A stretch of DNA of 64,000 nt from positions 248,001 to 312,000 of the forward strand of contig MU004197.1 of NCBI GenBank assembly GCA_010093605.1. The letters are read 5' to 3'. The stretch comes from Lophium mytilinum. Taxonomy: Eukaryota > Ascomycota > Dothideomycetes > Mytilinidiales > Mytilinidiaceae. The notes under the pieces were generated by a model. The model was not told the origin of the DNA, searched no databases, and saw only the letters and a list, made by a program, of their open reading frames with translations. The translations under genes and the position numbers were made by a program. Positions 24,275-37,273 of this stretch are shown here, piece by piece. Each line of letters opens with the position of its first letter. Within the stretch, counting starts at the first letter, position 1.

Positions 24275-24798
24275 GGAAGACTTCAGTTTCCAGCACAAGG
24301 CCAGATAACCAATGCCCTCCGCCTTGCCACGTTGCAAAACCGTTTCACCCCAAGGAAATGATACAACAAACGAGATCATGATGCTCAAACGATCGCGACT
24401 AAGACTCCATACCATTCAGATATCATCAAAGCGCTCACGCACCCCAAGGGCCCCCGTCTCCCGGTCGAGCAAAGATGACTGGGATGCCCTTGGTGATAGG
24501 ACACTCCCTCAAGGATGTTGTATAACCCGCATGAGAAGCAAACTTTCGATAATTGGCGACCTGCCCAAGGAACTAATACAATAAAAGAGATCATCATGCT
24601 CAAACGCTCGCGACTAAGACTACATACCATGTAGGTATCATATCAAAGCACTCACGCACCCAAGGGCCCCCGTCTCCCGGTTGAGCAAAGGTGGCTGAGA
24701 CGCCCTTGGTGAAAGAACACTCCCTCAAGGATGTGGTAAAACACGCATGAGAAGCCTGGAGAAAGAAAAGTCGGGTGGGCGAAGGGGGTTTATATAGG
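24275..24798 (-). repeat. TATA-headed repeat unit B with internal duplication
   Basis: On the minus strand it starts at CTATATAAACCCCC (about 24798) and ends with CTGGCCTTGTGCTGGAAACT near 24275. About 180 bp is duplicated in tandem inside it (about 24355-24532 and 24570-24747, offset about 215 bp), sharing ACTCCCTCAAGGATG and GGGCCCCCGTCTCCCGG. Outside the duplication it is collinear with unit A. A CACGTG box lies about 110 bp upstream of the TATA (near 24910). Confidence 0.7.
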
Positions 24799-24919
24799 TA
24801 GAAATTCCTGAGCTTGCCAAGGATTAGTAAGCCTGTCAACCAATCAGAGCGTACTAGATAGCGGCATGGAATGTCTATGAGTCGCGCGTTCTCCGGCATC
24901 TCCCGAGCCTCACGTGCCG

Positions 24920-26537
24920 TCGCTCACATGATCATTTTGGTGTCAGGAACGAAGTCACGAAGTCACCCCAGCCAATGTCTACAAAACATTGTTGGGCTTT
25001 TCTCATGGAGCTTCTCAATATTTGCCCAACTTCCCACCTAGCTGTGTGTATAATCCGTTTTCCCCTTGCCAAAGCTATGGATTGAAGCAAACTGCATGAT
25101 TATAGGAATGGCGAAGCCTAGTGCAATCGACTTTGCTGAAACGGTGATAGGCAAGGCTTCCACCGCAACGTCGAATCACACTCTTGGACGGACCTAAACC
25201 CCCTTGTGTCAAGAACAACAAGGTCCAGGAGTGCCATTGATGTCTGTAGTTGTCCAACCAGTCAAGAATTTGCAGAGTTGCAGCGAATGCGGAAACGTCG
25301 GCCATATTTTCAAAAACCATTCGGCTACCCCGTGTCTGTTCAAAAGACGAAAGGAACGGCAGCGTTCAAGAGAGCGTATGAGATCTGATACAAGTCGGAG
25401 GGCAGAGATCAGCGTAGGAAGAAGGGGAGGTGAACAATCCAGGATGTGCTCCTCTTCAGAGCAAGCGACTGGAAGGGTTGGAGGGGAGCTTGGCAATTGG
25501 GCTACACTTGAAAGCGAGGATAGGGATGAGCGCCGGGTGGTTGTTGTCTGTCATGAGACAGGATACCCCCATAGAACGAAAATGGCCCACGGCTGCAAAG
25601 GCGATCCCAGTGCTAAGAGATGTGAATCACGCTCTCATAATAAGATCGTCTTAGGCCGTCAAGAGCCTTAGTCGCCCCCGCTTCTTAAACAAGTGGTGAA
25701 GTGATATTCCCAATATGCTAGTTCCAACGATAGAGCTGGCACAGTGACAATGATGCACCATTTTAGGCCATAAAGACTGAATGAAAGCTAAGAACTCGCT
25801 TACTGCTAGATTCCGTCGAGTGGAGGGCAAGGAGAAGATGGCTCAACGCCGTGTTTCTGACCAAATTGGAGGGTAGGAGGTGAGCGAAGGCGTTGAGGGG
25901 TTGTATATTCGATGGGTCGAAAGCTACTTTGGGGAATTTCTATTAGAAGCAAGACGTGTAAATGGTCATGCGCGACAAGGCCCTTTTCTCTTGCTAGATA
26001 ACGAATACGCTAGGGCAAAGCGCGATTTATGGAAGGTCAATTGGCATGCCTGAAGCTAGGCTGAGTGTATGCCCATGAATGAGTGTTCTTCTAGAACTTC
26101 ACACTATTCAGGTCTCCTATTTTCTCAGGCATGACCGGTTCCTTGTCATTGTTGATGCAGTCAAAGCACCCGCGCCGCTTTTCTACTTCAAAAATTGTAG
26201 CAGAACACTTCCTTTGCGACTTGCAACCGGGCCCATGCCTTATAGTTTGGTTATCTCGTCCCTAGGCCCTTATTTGCCGACGTGTTCTCCCTTCGTGACT
26301 CTCGAATGCTCGGCCCGGCAAAATTTTAATCCATAGCTGTGGCATTCACTAAGTCTCCGGGAAAACGTCTTGCTGCCTAGAAACGAATCCGCCCACGAGG
26401 AACACGAAACCTCTGCACCATCTAAATCATCCCTACCTTCAGCGACATCGCCAACCCTACAGCAACACCATCTCCCTCCCCTCTCTTTGTCCCTCGACCT
26501 GCCACTTCCTGGGGTTTCAACTACAGTCGCCGTCACC
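24920..26537. other. Gene-poor intergenic region upstream of giant gene 2
   Basis: Frames here are short and overlap on opposite strands (for example near 25200-25670) without domain signal. The last 170 nt (26370-26537) are open and in frame with giant gene 2, but are Ser/Thr/Pro/Leu-rich; I read them as 5' UTR because the ATG at 26538 has a good CACC context and aligns with the start of copy 1. Confidence 0.5.
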
Positions 26538-29500
26538 ATGACGGGCGACAAGGACGCTCTCGCGTACATCATCGCGCACACGTTTCTACCGCCGCGAGTT
26601 CCACAGGGCGATGATGAGTCAACATCAATGAGCGAGGCTCTATATAACAAATTCTTGGAAGGGATGATCAGATACCAGGCGTTACTCGGGGAAGAAGAGG
26701 GTGCTTTGTGGGATTTGTGTATCCAGATGGTCAAGAGCGTTTGTACAGAGCTGGATACAAATAGGCTTCTTGTCAAGATCGAGTCGTTGGCCGTCGGAGG
26801 TATGTGTAGTATATATATTCACATCGAGCGATCACTAATCGTTATTGGCAGAGTCTTTGGCATTGCATATTTCCGCCCAGAATGCAGCACTTTTTATCCG
26901 GAAATCCGAATCTAGTACGGCCTTCGGGTCATTCGAGCTCTCTCCAAGTACGAGGATGGTAATGAGCTGCAAGGGCCGTCTGCGCCGTTCCATTCCTGGT
27001 CCGGCTATTGATATACCCAACACAGTCCTAGCAGATATGACTTTCCGAGATCCTGTGGTCGAAACACTCGTCAAGTTTTCCTCCGATACCCCATATGTGG
27101 TAAAGCCATCCACCAAAAAGGCCGGATCGACAGTCAATGAGATTCGCGAGACCATTGACCCTATCTTGGTTACCGGCATGCTGACTGGGGCGTTACGAGC
27201 TGTCGGGACTCCTGCAGATGTGGTTCGCATTCAAAAGAACACTCGAGATGATGTCCTTTGGGACAACAAGCTGAGGCCGTGGCGTCGATCACCTTTCTGG
27301 CTACTGCTACGTGCTGCGGTTCACACTACCTTGGCGCAGATTGATACAGACCTTGCACGAGCGACCCATCGCTACAAGCTGTTCATGATATTCTTCCTCG
27401 GAACCATCTTGGATTCGGCGATAGACGCATCACCACCGTTGCCGAGCGAACTCCTGTTCGTCATGAGCGCGAAAATTTCTCGGCGCATCCTGAAGCTGGA
27501 CATTCGTTTTTCTTTACTAGGGACCGAGAAGACGCTCTTAATTACCCAAGAACTACTCCGGAGTAGATGGAATAAACTTGAGACAGAAAAGGATCCGGCA
27601 GGGATTTGGGGAACATGGAACGACGCGAGCTTTAGAATCTCGGCTTGGGAAGATGTCGCGTTGAAGCTGCCAAAATTCCGATCGTACCTGGACAGTCTCG
27701 CCAATCGACCTCTATGCTCCTCAACGGCAGTCGATTTCAAGCCTGAGCGATTATATCGCATTAAAGAGTCTAGCGAAGCATTGTCATTTCGCATGATAGA
27801 CCCTATCTCTCTACCTACTTCACACGCGAAGCATATCATACTTGCTGATATTGAACGGTGGGTAGCCAATTGCCTTCCATCTTGGCTCACGAACAACATC
27901 CATTTGCCAACTACGGTAGTCCATCTTGCGGCAGTTCTAAAGACCTACTCCACCGCGGCAGTGCCTGCATACTCGGACCATCCTGTGCTACTCTCGCGGA
28001 TGTACCTTACCGTGATGGAAATATGGATTGGCATGGACAAAGCAGTCATTGAAGCCCATCCTGTCGTCGGCCAGGTCTCTGTCGGGTTTCCCCCTGCGTT
28101 CCTGGAGCCTCTGCTTCTACCTTCAAAGGAAGACATGGATCGATTGTTGTCTATAGAGCAATACCTTACCGAGAGGAACCGCTTCGATCCGTCTGGAAGG
28201 CAGACAAATTATTTATCATCGGAAGCCAATGGCCTAGCATATAAGTTCTACGACAGTTCGACGGCTCTAAGGGAACTACGCGAGAAGATAATGCTAGATG
28301 CTGAGAAAGAGCGAGCCAAAAAGTGTGACCAGATGCAAATCGCGAAGGAGAGCCATAGTAGACGACTGGCAGAGATCAACGAGCGCGAGCATTTTCATCA
28401 GTCTAGAATCAACAAACGAGGGACTACAGTATCGGAACATATCGAAACGCAGTGCCAGACGTGCGTGGCTTTAAACAGATTGAACGCAATGACAATCGAT
28501 GTCTATGAGATGCCAATACCTTTGGACGAAGTGCAGGCCCGGCTGGTAATGTTTGAGCTAGGTATGCCTGAAGAAGTTCGACAATGGCGAACCGCTACCT
28601 ATCGATTGCAATTTGAAATTATAGCATCCCAGGCCCAACAATCCGGGCGGACTAAAGCGAAGGAGAAGATCTACTTCTTACGGGACTATTGGCCGCTGAA
28701 CCGTTACCGGCATAATGAGAGTCGTTGCAGCCTCGAAGAAGGACTACAGCTTGGATCGGAAACGAAGTCATTTGTTGTCGCACATTATAGAAAGCCAACA
28801 GTGTCTGCATCGCTCAGCGAGAACGATGTCATCGTAAACCACGGTATGAAGTACAACATGTATGATTCGCGCACATCTAGACCAGCAGAGGGCTTACTCA
28901 GTCTTTGCGATTTCGATATTCGCTCACGTTGTACTTTCAGGATCCCGAAAGGATCTTATAGCAAGCTGGATTTTGCGATCTCCGATACCAAGCAGACATC
29001 AAACCAAATCACCGCTCTGCAGTCTGATTGTCCGACAACAATGCACCTAGACGAGTTCACTGCTTTCGGGAATTTGCGTGCTGGTCACCGAGTGCAATGG
29101 TTAAGCATTGCAAAGGAGCTCGCCGCTAGAGAGCTGTCGTTCGGACGATACGAGGTTTGTGCCTTGTTTGTCCAGGCATGTTGGCAAGCGGGGCCATCCG
29201 AGCCATCGAGTTCACTCCGCGAAGCTCACCTTATACTCGAACTGGAACACGTCGGTCTGACACTGCTAACGACGATGGAAGATAATTTGTCTCTGATTAC
29301 GAAAAACTGGGAAGGCACTATGGCAGCTCGTATCTTCACTGTGATTGCAGCCCGTTTATTATCACTTTGCACTCATCAAGATCTCCGTACAAAGGCTCGA
29401 TCATTTCTACGTCGAGCTCGGGACATTTCCCTCGCCTGGACTCGGGAGCTGCAAGAAAAGGTTCACAAAACCATTGATGACGTCGAGCGTAGTAGGCTGC

Positions 29501-32500
29501 GTGTAAAGCTATTGGAAGCCGCATTGGTTTGTCATACAAGCTTTGGTGTAGATTTTCTTTCGTCGTCCGATTCTATCTCGCCTCAAGATGATGTTTCCGA
29601 TGCTCTCGAATGCCTCATCACGATTCAACAAAACTACCCCAGAGACAAGCGGAGTATCCCATTTTCTATCCGCGACCTCTTGATGGAGTCCTTCCACCTG
29701 TGTCACCGTTATGAAAACAAAATGCGGCACAGAATTCTAGAAGATAGTTCAGGGATCGATGCGGCAATAGGACGTATATGGAAAGATTACCAGCCTTGTG
29801 GAGAATGGACTATGGTAGCCGCACCTAACGGGCATTGGGTTACAACATCCACGAAACCCTCGATCACACGTGAGCCTAGGAGCATTCATCTAAGCCTACT
29901 GACGGGTGAGCTCTTGGTTGATGGCAAGCCTATATCGAGACTACCCCCTGAATTCGAAAAACACCCAACCTTCAAGCGGCTGTTTGGCAAGCGTATTCTC
30001 GACGTTGTCTCTTCGGATATGAACGGCATGGATTACAGAGTTCGAAACCACATTGAGGGATATGGAATCCATTTGGCAATGTGTGATACAGAGTTGATTA
30101 TTCATGCAATCGCCGAAGACGGTCATGAAATTCAGCTCATTCCGTCAAGCAAACTGGAAGGAAACTTGCCAAATGCTCTGGTCCAAGATCACGTCCACTG
30201 GCGCCACCTTGACAATGAAGTTGTGGAGTGGCGTCTCGCCAAGTCACCATGGATCGCTGAGGTAGTACCTTGGAAACTTATCCAGAACAGCGATAGCACT
30301 ACTTGCACATACCGATTGCACCAGGGAAACAAGATTCTCGTTGAAAATGATAGCTCCATCGGTCATGTCTTGGCAGCTTTACTTGCGCCGCTCGAGCAGA
30401 CGGACAATATCCAGATCACTCTTGATGAACTTGCCAGGACGGTTGAAGTCCATCTTCCGCGCCTCAATCTGGATTTCGCCCTCAGCGCCGACATGTCCAC
30501 TCTGGAGTCGAAACAATTCCGTGGTTACATGATAGATGACGACCAAACAGTCGGGACCATGACTGGATTGAAAAACAAGCTTGTTTTGAGTAACCTCGAT
30601 AGCTCGAAGCGGTGTATTATTATTCCATACGGGAAGGTCAGTTGCGTCAAGAATAGCAATCACGTAGACGTCACGATTGACGCTGGTGGTACAAGCCATG
30701 TTTCATATTACGTGTATCATGTCGATTTAGTCCTTGGAAGATTGACGGGTAACGACACTTTGACGGGAAGTTTGTTCAAAGCGTATCTGCACGCTATGAC
30801 TTCCCATTGCCTGCCCGACCGACTGACGGGTAGGACGGGGACTGAGGAGGCGCTGAACTATCTTCAAGGCGCAGCGATTCGGTCATATACGACCTTCACT
30901 GATGATGATGCAGACCTCCTATCGCTTCTCGCTCGTCTGACGCCGCAGCGAGTCTTCTATCCCAAGAACAGCAAGCTCATGCAGCAAACAGAATGGTCAG
31001 ACCTGCCAGCACACTCTCAACACAATCGCTTCGGGACGGAAGTCCGGGCCGTCATAGAGCATTACAACAAATTGAATTTCCTTTCCAATCAGCTTATTCC
31101 GAAGATGGATCTGCCTCAGCTTGACCAGCACCTGCTCGAACGAACTAGCATTCGGGATGCTTCATACCGTGGTGACGGTTATGGTGCTGAGCTTTACACA
31201 ACTCAACACGATTCTGTTTACGTAACTCGAGATGATCAAGAATGGGGGAAAGTAGAACTTCGATCCTATGAAGCAGCGAGGCTGGTCTGTTCATGGTCTG
31301 TAGATCTTAAGTGCGACTTCCGCATCTGGAACTTCCTGCGAGACGGGGGAAAAGCTCCGATTCCAGGAGTAATTGCTCAGAATAAGCCCTATTTTGAACT
31401 AGTTCAGAATCTAAGTTACGATCCGGCGTGGCTAGATGCCGGAGACGACTTTCTTGCTCACGTCTGGTGGTCATTGCAGTCCCGCCTGTCTACAGCTGTT
31501 GAGGCTGTGGATAAGTACAAGATCATGCTATTCCTTTGCACGCTCAGTTCATACGGCCGGACTTCCGAAGGAAAAGCCAAGACTCTCCTTGCGTTTGCGA
31601 TTGTCCCTAGGCTTCGCGCTTTACGGCCTCCTCGCATCCACGCCTTCGATCCTTACGGTCGCACCAAGCCCTCTAGACGAGACCTCCTGGAGTTGGCAAG
31701 GCAGTACCTGCGCAACCCAGCTAATTCCCCAGAAGCCTATTTGCGTAAGCTACGGCACGAAAGTAATGTCGAATTCGAGAATCGCTGCAGACGCAAATAC
31801 GAGGAGGAGGTTGATCGGAGTGAGCAATTGTTTGTGGACGTACTAATGAGACACTGGCTGGTTCCATTCGATGGATTTCCTCGCCTTTTCGAATTTGAGT
31901 CTATCACACAATACATGGATACGGCCGCTGCAGTGCAGATTGCAGAAAGAGACTTTTGGGATATCTCTGACAATTTCCAAGCCCGAGACTATATCGACTA
32001 TCTTCAGGCAATTTTGAACAGTCTCAACATTGAAGTTGGCCCCTCACGGCCGTATTCTTTGCCACTGTCCCCAGCAAGCAAGTCCGAAACGACCCGGTAT
32101 ATCGGATACTATGATCTTTTCCAAACTTCTCCACCCACCATAAGCCCGCCCGTCCAAAGCCCAGATTTCTCACAATGGATGAGAGCTGCCGCCGAGGATA
32201 CCATGAAGCATGGAAAACTGGATGAACTGCTATTGCGACTCCGCTCGAAGCACAAGGATAGCTTTCCAGCCGAGTACATGCAAGAGCTTCAGCGAAGTTT
32301 GGACGCTTTAAACAGCTCGTCTCCCATCACGGATCTCGACGATCTACGCGAAGGGATTGCCAATGTCATTCGGGAATACCTGAGAGTTTCTTTGCACCGC
32401 CTTGAGTCAATTGAAGATGAAATACTGAACGCGATGAAAGACGGAACCAAAGAGCTGTCTGAGTTCGACTTGTTTACCATGCTAGCACCACGACTATCTC

Positions 32501-35500
32501 GGATGTCCCTCTTGGAGCACTTGTCAATTAAGAAGCGCAATGTAGTATCTCCAGACTGGAAGAATGTACTCATCCAGTATGGTGAAGCAATCAGCGCCGT
32601 TCAGCGTGCTCATCGTTTGCATCAGGCCGTCCGCAACCCCCACGCAAACTCCACGGAGCTATCGAGAGAACTTACCAACGCTAGTCATCCGAACTCGACA
32701 TGGGACACGCACAAGTACCCAGATTGGCTTCTCCTAGAATTGGAGAACGACATATTGATACGCGACGAGCAGGTAAACATTGGCCTTTCCATGATTCATC
32801 CGAAGGACAACAAAAACTCAATCTATCAATTGAATATGGGCAGAGGAAAATCAACCGTCATAGTTCCTATGGTCGCTGCGGCGGTCGGCGATGGGTTCAA
32901 AATGACGAGGGTAGTGGTGCTGAAATCTCTAGCTCCCGAAATGCAAGCTACCCTTATCGCGAAGTGTAGTGGACTGCTTGGGAGAACGATATACTCTATG
33001 CCGTTCGCAAGGTCTCTTAAACTTCTACCCAGCCTGGTTAGAAGGATTCGCGAGATCTGCCAAGAGTGCATGCGCACAGGCGGTATACTTCTTGCTCTAC
33101 CTGAACATCTGCTATCGTTCGAGCTGATGGGATATGAGAGTATCTTGAACAAAAAAGCAGCACTTGGCAAAGAACTTTGGATCACTAAGCGCTGGCTACG
33201 GGATAACGCACGCGATATTCTTGATGAATGCGACGAGCTGCTCAGCGTTGCTTCTGAGCAAATATATACGATGGGTACGCAGAGCCAGATTGCGTATGGC
33301 GCGCAACGATGGACGATGGTCCAATATCTCTTGGCCATTGTAGCTCGAAAGGCGAAAGAAGTTTTTAATTCGTTCCCCGACGGAATTGAATTTGAAGACA
33401 AAAATGGACCTGGAAGCTTCCCCCAGATTCGAATCCTGCAACCGCAAGCTGGCGATCTGTTGCTAAAGTCTGTTGCTCGCGAAGTGAGCTCGAACGGATG
33501 CCCTATCGCTCATTTTAGGGTCCGAGATCTCTCAGCAGTGTCGCGAGACAAGATATACAGAGCAGTCACAGAAATGGATTCGTCTGAGCTAGAGGACTTA
33601 CGCCTGTTAAGAGATCAGGGAAAGATCGATCAGCCCACTTGGAACTCCATCCTGATCCTTCGTGGGTTGATCGCCTTTGGGATTTTCAAATTCGCTTTTG
33701 AGGAAAAACGCTGGCGGGTACACTATGGCCTTGACAGAACGCGATCTGGCTTAGCTGTTCCTTACCGCGCAAAGGACGTGCCTTCTGCGAGAGCAGAATA
33801 TAGTCATCCCGATTCGACTATTGTACTCACTCACTTGAGCTACTATTACGAAGGGCTACCGGACAAAGAGATGAGAAGTACTTTTAGTTCTTTGTACCGC
33901 TCCAATAACGCGCAAGAAGAATACGAGTCTTGGGTTCGGGATGCCGACGGAATCCCGGTGGAGTATCGCCACATAGAGGGCGTTAATCTTCAAGACACCG
34001 TTAGGTGTAGTGTCGATATCTTCCCGCACCTTCGTTTCGTTAAGCGAGTCATCGATTTCTACCTTTCTTCGCTTGTACTCCCAGTCGAATTGAGGGAATT
34101 CAAGCAAAAGCTTTCCGCCTCCGGTTGGAATATCGCGGAGGACCGAGCCCACCCAACAACTGGCTTCAGTGGCACGAATGACACTAGCTACCTACTTCCA
34201 CTTTCCATTGCTCAATCGGACGTTATGGATCAGTTACACACAAATGCGGCTGTTCTAAGTGATATTCTTGGATTGGAAAATTCGTACAAGAAAATCATGG
34301 GCACATCCACCAGCCGGCCCGTGAGCGCAGAGATGCTACTCCAAATGGTCACCGGTCTAGATCCACCAGTACGAGTAATCCTTGACGTCGGCGCGCAAGT
34401 CCTCGACCTACGCAATGAAGGTGTTGCGCAACGGTGGTTAGATATCGTGCCTGTCAATGAGGCGGAGGCGGTCGTTTTCTTCACTGAAACCGATGTCCTT
34501 TATGTTCTCGATCGAAAGGGCAAATTAGAGCGTCTTGCAGTTTCTCCGTTTTTGCGCCAGATGGATCGCTGCTTAGTTTACTTCGATCAAGCGCATACGC
34601 GTGGAGCAGACCTCAAGCTCCCGAAGCATTATCGAGCAGCAGTAAATCTAGGGCCTCTATTAACAAAAGACCGGATCGCGCAGGCATGCATGCGGATGAG
34701 GGAGCTTGGCAAAGGGCAGTCAGTTGTGATGTGTGCCTCGGAAGAAGTGGAAAAGCGAATTCGGGATACTTGCCGTATAGATGCAGCGGGCCATGTAAAC
34801 GTCTCACATGTCTTGGAATGGTGCATTGACAATACCTGCACCCAAATTCGCAAGGAAATTCCCCTGTGGGCAAAGCAGGGACAGAGATACTTGGATCAGC
34901 AATCTACACTTCTCAGGATGGACACAGACATCAAAGATAGCTTGCCGCTAAACGTAGCAGAAGAGCTCCTTGAGGCCGAAGCACAAGATTTGGAGACTCG
35001 ATATGGGGCCAAACCGCAAAGCCTGCTTCCTGATTTCGTCTTCTCATCAGGAGAAGGCGGGTCTCGGAGTCGATCAACCAAGCTGAATGACATAATTGCT
35101 CGATGTTACAGATTCAACATCAATTCTTCCAGCGGTACCACCTTGGGAGATGAGCAAGAACGAGAGCAGGAGCTATGCCCCGAGAACCAGCGCGAGCAAG
35201 AAGTGAATCGGCCTCGTCCCATGCAGCCTTTGAAGCATACTGTCCATAGAAGTATCAAGCATTTCGTCGAAACGGGTATACTTCTGGAGGATGCAGGTAC
35301 GCAGCCAGCATTCACAAGTCTAACTTCTACAAGCGCCGCGAAGCACTCAGGTCTGGACGAGTGGCCTCAAGATCTTCGAGTTACTATGGATTTCGCCAAG
35401 ACTGTCAAAGCACTACCGGGCCATCTTCTTGACAAGTATCTTAAACCGGTAAACTGGATTTTGAGTGCACACCACGACGCAGGATCACAATATCTCATCA

Positions 35501-35997
35501 TCAGCCAAGAAGAGGCTAATGAGCTTCTCCCGTCAATTCTTGGCGGCGGCAAAGTCACCTTACATGTCTATACTCCCCGGGTTCGGCACTCAATGCGATC
35601 CTTCGACGATCTGTCCTTCTGTGAAATCCCCCAGGCGGCCACTAGCACGGTACCTCCACAGATTGCCACCTCCATCGGTTGCTTCGCAGGCCGAACCTAT
35701 TTCCCGGACTACGAGGAGTATCAGTCAACGTGTGACATGCTGGGGCTTTCGTACGATACGCCGGGTGCACACAATGATGGTTTTGTTCCACCGAAAGATA
35801 GGTCTACGGTGCGATTAGCTCTGAGCCAGTATACAATTCGTCATTGCCCGTTTACAGTTTCTCAGATCAACTTGCTCAGAGAAGTTACAGCCATCAGGCG
35901 AAAGGACCAAAGCGTTGAGCGCTCGCACATGGGAGCAGTGTTCCGGGGAGAAGTTTTGAGTCGGGGGGACTTTGACTTGCCATTGCGTCCCCGTTGA
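26538..35997 (+). CDS. Giant DUF6606/DUF3638/DUF3645 protein, 3135 aa (copy 2)
   Basis: Exons 26538-26799 and 26852-35997, joined across a 52-nt intron (GTATGT..GGCAG, phase 1). The intron sits at the same place as in copy 1, just after a Gly-Gly. The start MTGDKDALAYIIAHTFLPPR carries the DUF6606 signature. The protein is collinear with copy 1 to the end, and both share motifs such as GYESIL, GFSGTND, QACMRMR and ERSHMGA near the C-terminus. The P-loop reads NMGRGKST (about 2081-2089), with Arg where copy 1 has Glu. The Walker-B-like motif is DECDE at about 2212-2216. DQAHTRGADLKLP and QACMRMRELGKGQS follow. Substitutions are spread throughout, so the duplication is old. Both frames remain intact over 9 kb, which argues both are under selection. 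Function unknown. Confidence 0.9.
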
Positions 35998-36239
35998 TGA
36001 TACGTCAAGTAGTCCCATAGATGTAGATATGGGTAACCAATGGGTTTATAAGTGACGGTCTTGCTGTAGTATGGGTAACTTTGACCGACTTTCATAGCGT
36101 TTTAGGTACTGGCAATCCAATTGTTCCTCTATTTCCAGAAGCTTTAATAGTGATCAAACATGTTCTTGCACTAACTATATCTTACTATCCCTGCCATAGT
36201 AGGCGGTAAGTCTGAGCGCACGAATATGAACCGGCGCTA
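35998..36239. other. 3' flank of giant gene 2
   Basis: About 240 nt between the stop and the first repeat core. AT-rich; likely 3' UTR and terminator. No other feature seen. Confidence 0.4.
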
Positions 36240-37140
36240 GCTCTAACCTTGCGCGCCCAACACTACTGTGAGGAGTAGCCCAGCTAGCTAGTAGCTGGCT
36301 CATCAAAAGACAGTCAAAGTTCCGCTCTATCCAATTTGACATCGTATTCTGGTCTGAATTAGCTCATGAAGGCGCCCCAAGCAGAGGCAACTGGACATCT
36401 TCATTCCCTTTTCTTTAGTGCTGATACTCATTCGGCTCCATACACCTTCGCTTTAGAACCCTAGATGTGTTCTCAGTGAAGTTAGACAGACGGATATAAC
36501 GCTACTAGGAGTTCCCTCTTGCTTGCTTAATACCAATGGCAGGAGCAGCCCCGTCGTGTCGAATTCGGCCAATCAATAAGTGTCTTGATTCCTACTGCAT
36601 TATCCTTATCATTGATTTCCCTCGCGTCATATTTCCGCACTCAAATTCAGCCCTGCTTTCGTTCAGCCTTGCCTGCTTCACACCAACGTAAGGGGTGGTC
36701 CAGCAAGCGGGTGGTGAGCCAGTCAAGAGAAAGTCTAAATTAAATTCCTATAACCTTACCATTCTTTCAGGACGTAATAAGGTACACGTCCGTACACCAA
36801 CCTGAATATTTAGTACTCCTAGTTTACACTTGCTTATTTGATGCCACTGTGTGGGTTACCTCAGCTTTGAGCTGGCTAAATCAGTAAAAGGCAGTCTGGT
36901 TTCCACCGTTTCAACTATAGTATACTGTTGGCGTAGGTATATGTAAAGCTAGCCGGAATTACCACTGCTTCCGAGCCAATTTGAAACCTAGAAACCACTG
37001 TCAGGAGCACCCCCGGTGCCTGGAAGTTGGCTAGTCAAATGGTTCGTCAAACTTCGCTGCATGAAGCTTGACATTGCGGCTAGACTTGTGAGGTCCTACG
37101 AAGGTACCCCGCGCGGTGGCAAACGAGCTTACAAGAGCTT
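36240..37140 (+). repeat. Degenerate repeat cluster II (5 units) behind giant gene 2
   Basis: Cores related to those of cluster I occur at about 36258 (ACACTACTGTGAGGAGTAGC), 36529, 36680 (ACACCAACGTAAGGGGTGG), 36841 and 36990, in the same orientation relative to the giant gene. The partner block occurs near 36371 (CCCCAAGCAGAGGCAAC) and 37098 (TACCCCGCGCGGTGGCAAAC). Copies are more diverged than in cluster I. The matching position behind both giant genes suggests the repeats were part of the original duplication, or insert preferentially there. Confidence 0.7.
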
Positions 37141-37273
37141 CTAGACTGCCGGTGATCTAGAGCTCTCAGCGAGAGACAGTATCACGTGACCGAGAAAAAA
37201 ATTGACGAGTTCACGTGAAAGAGGGAAAGTCACGGGATTGCCAAGGCGCCAAGTAAACGTCTCCTCGCTTGCC

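Noticed and set aside
26370-26537. In-frame upstream extension of giant gene 2
   Set aside because: Low-complexity Ser/Pro/Leu translation with no counterpart in copy 1; the ATG at 26538 aligns with the copy 1 start.
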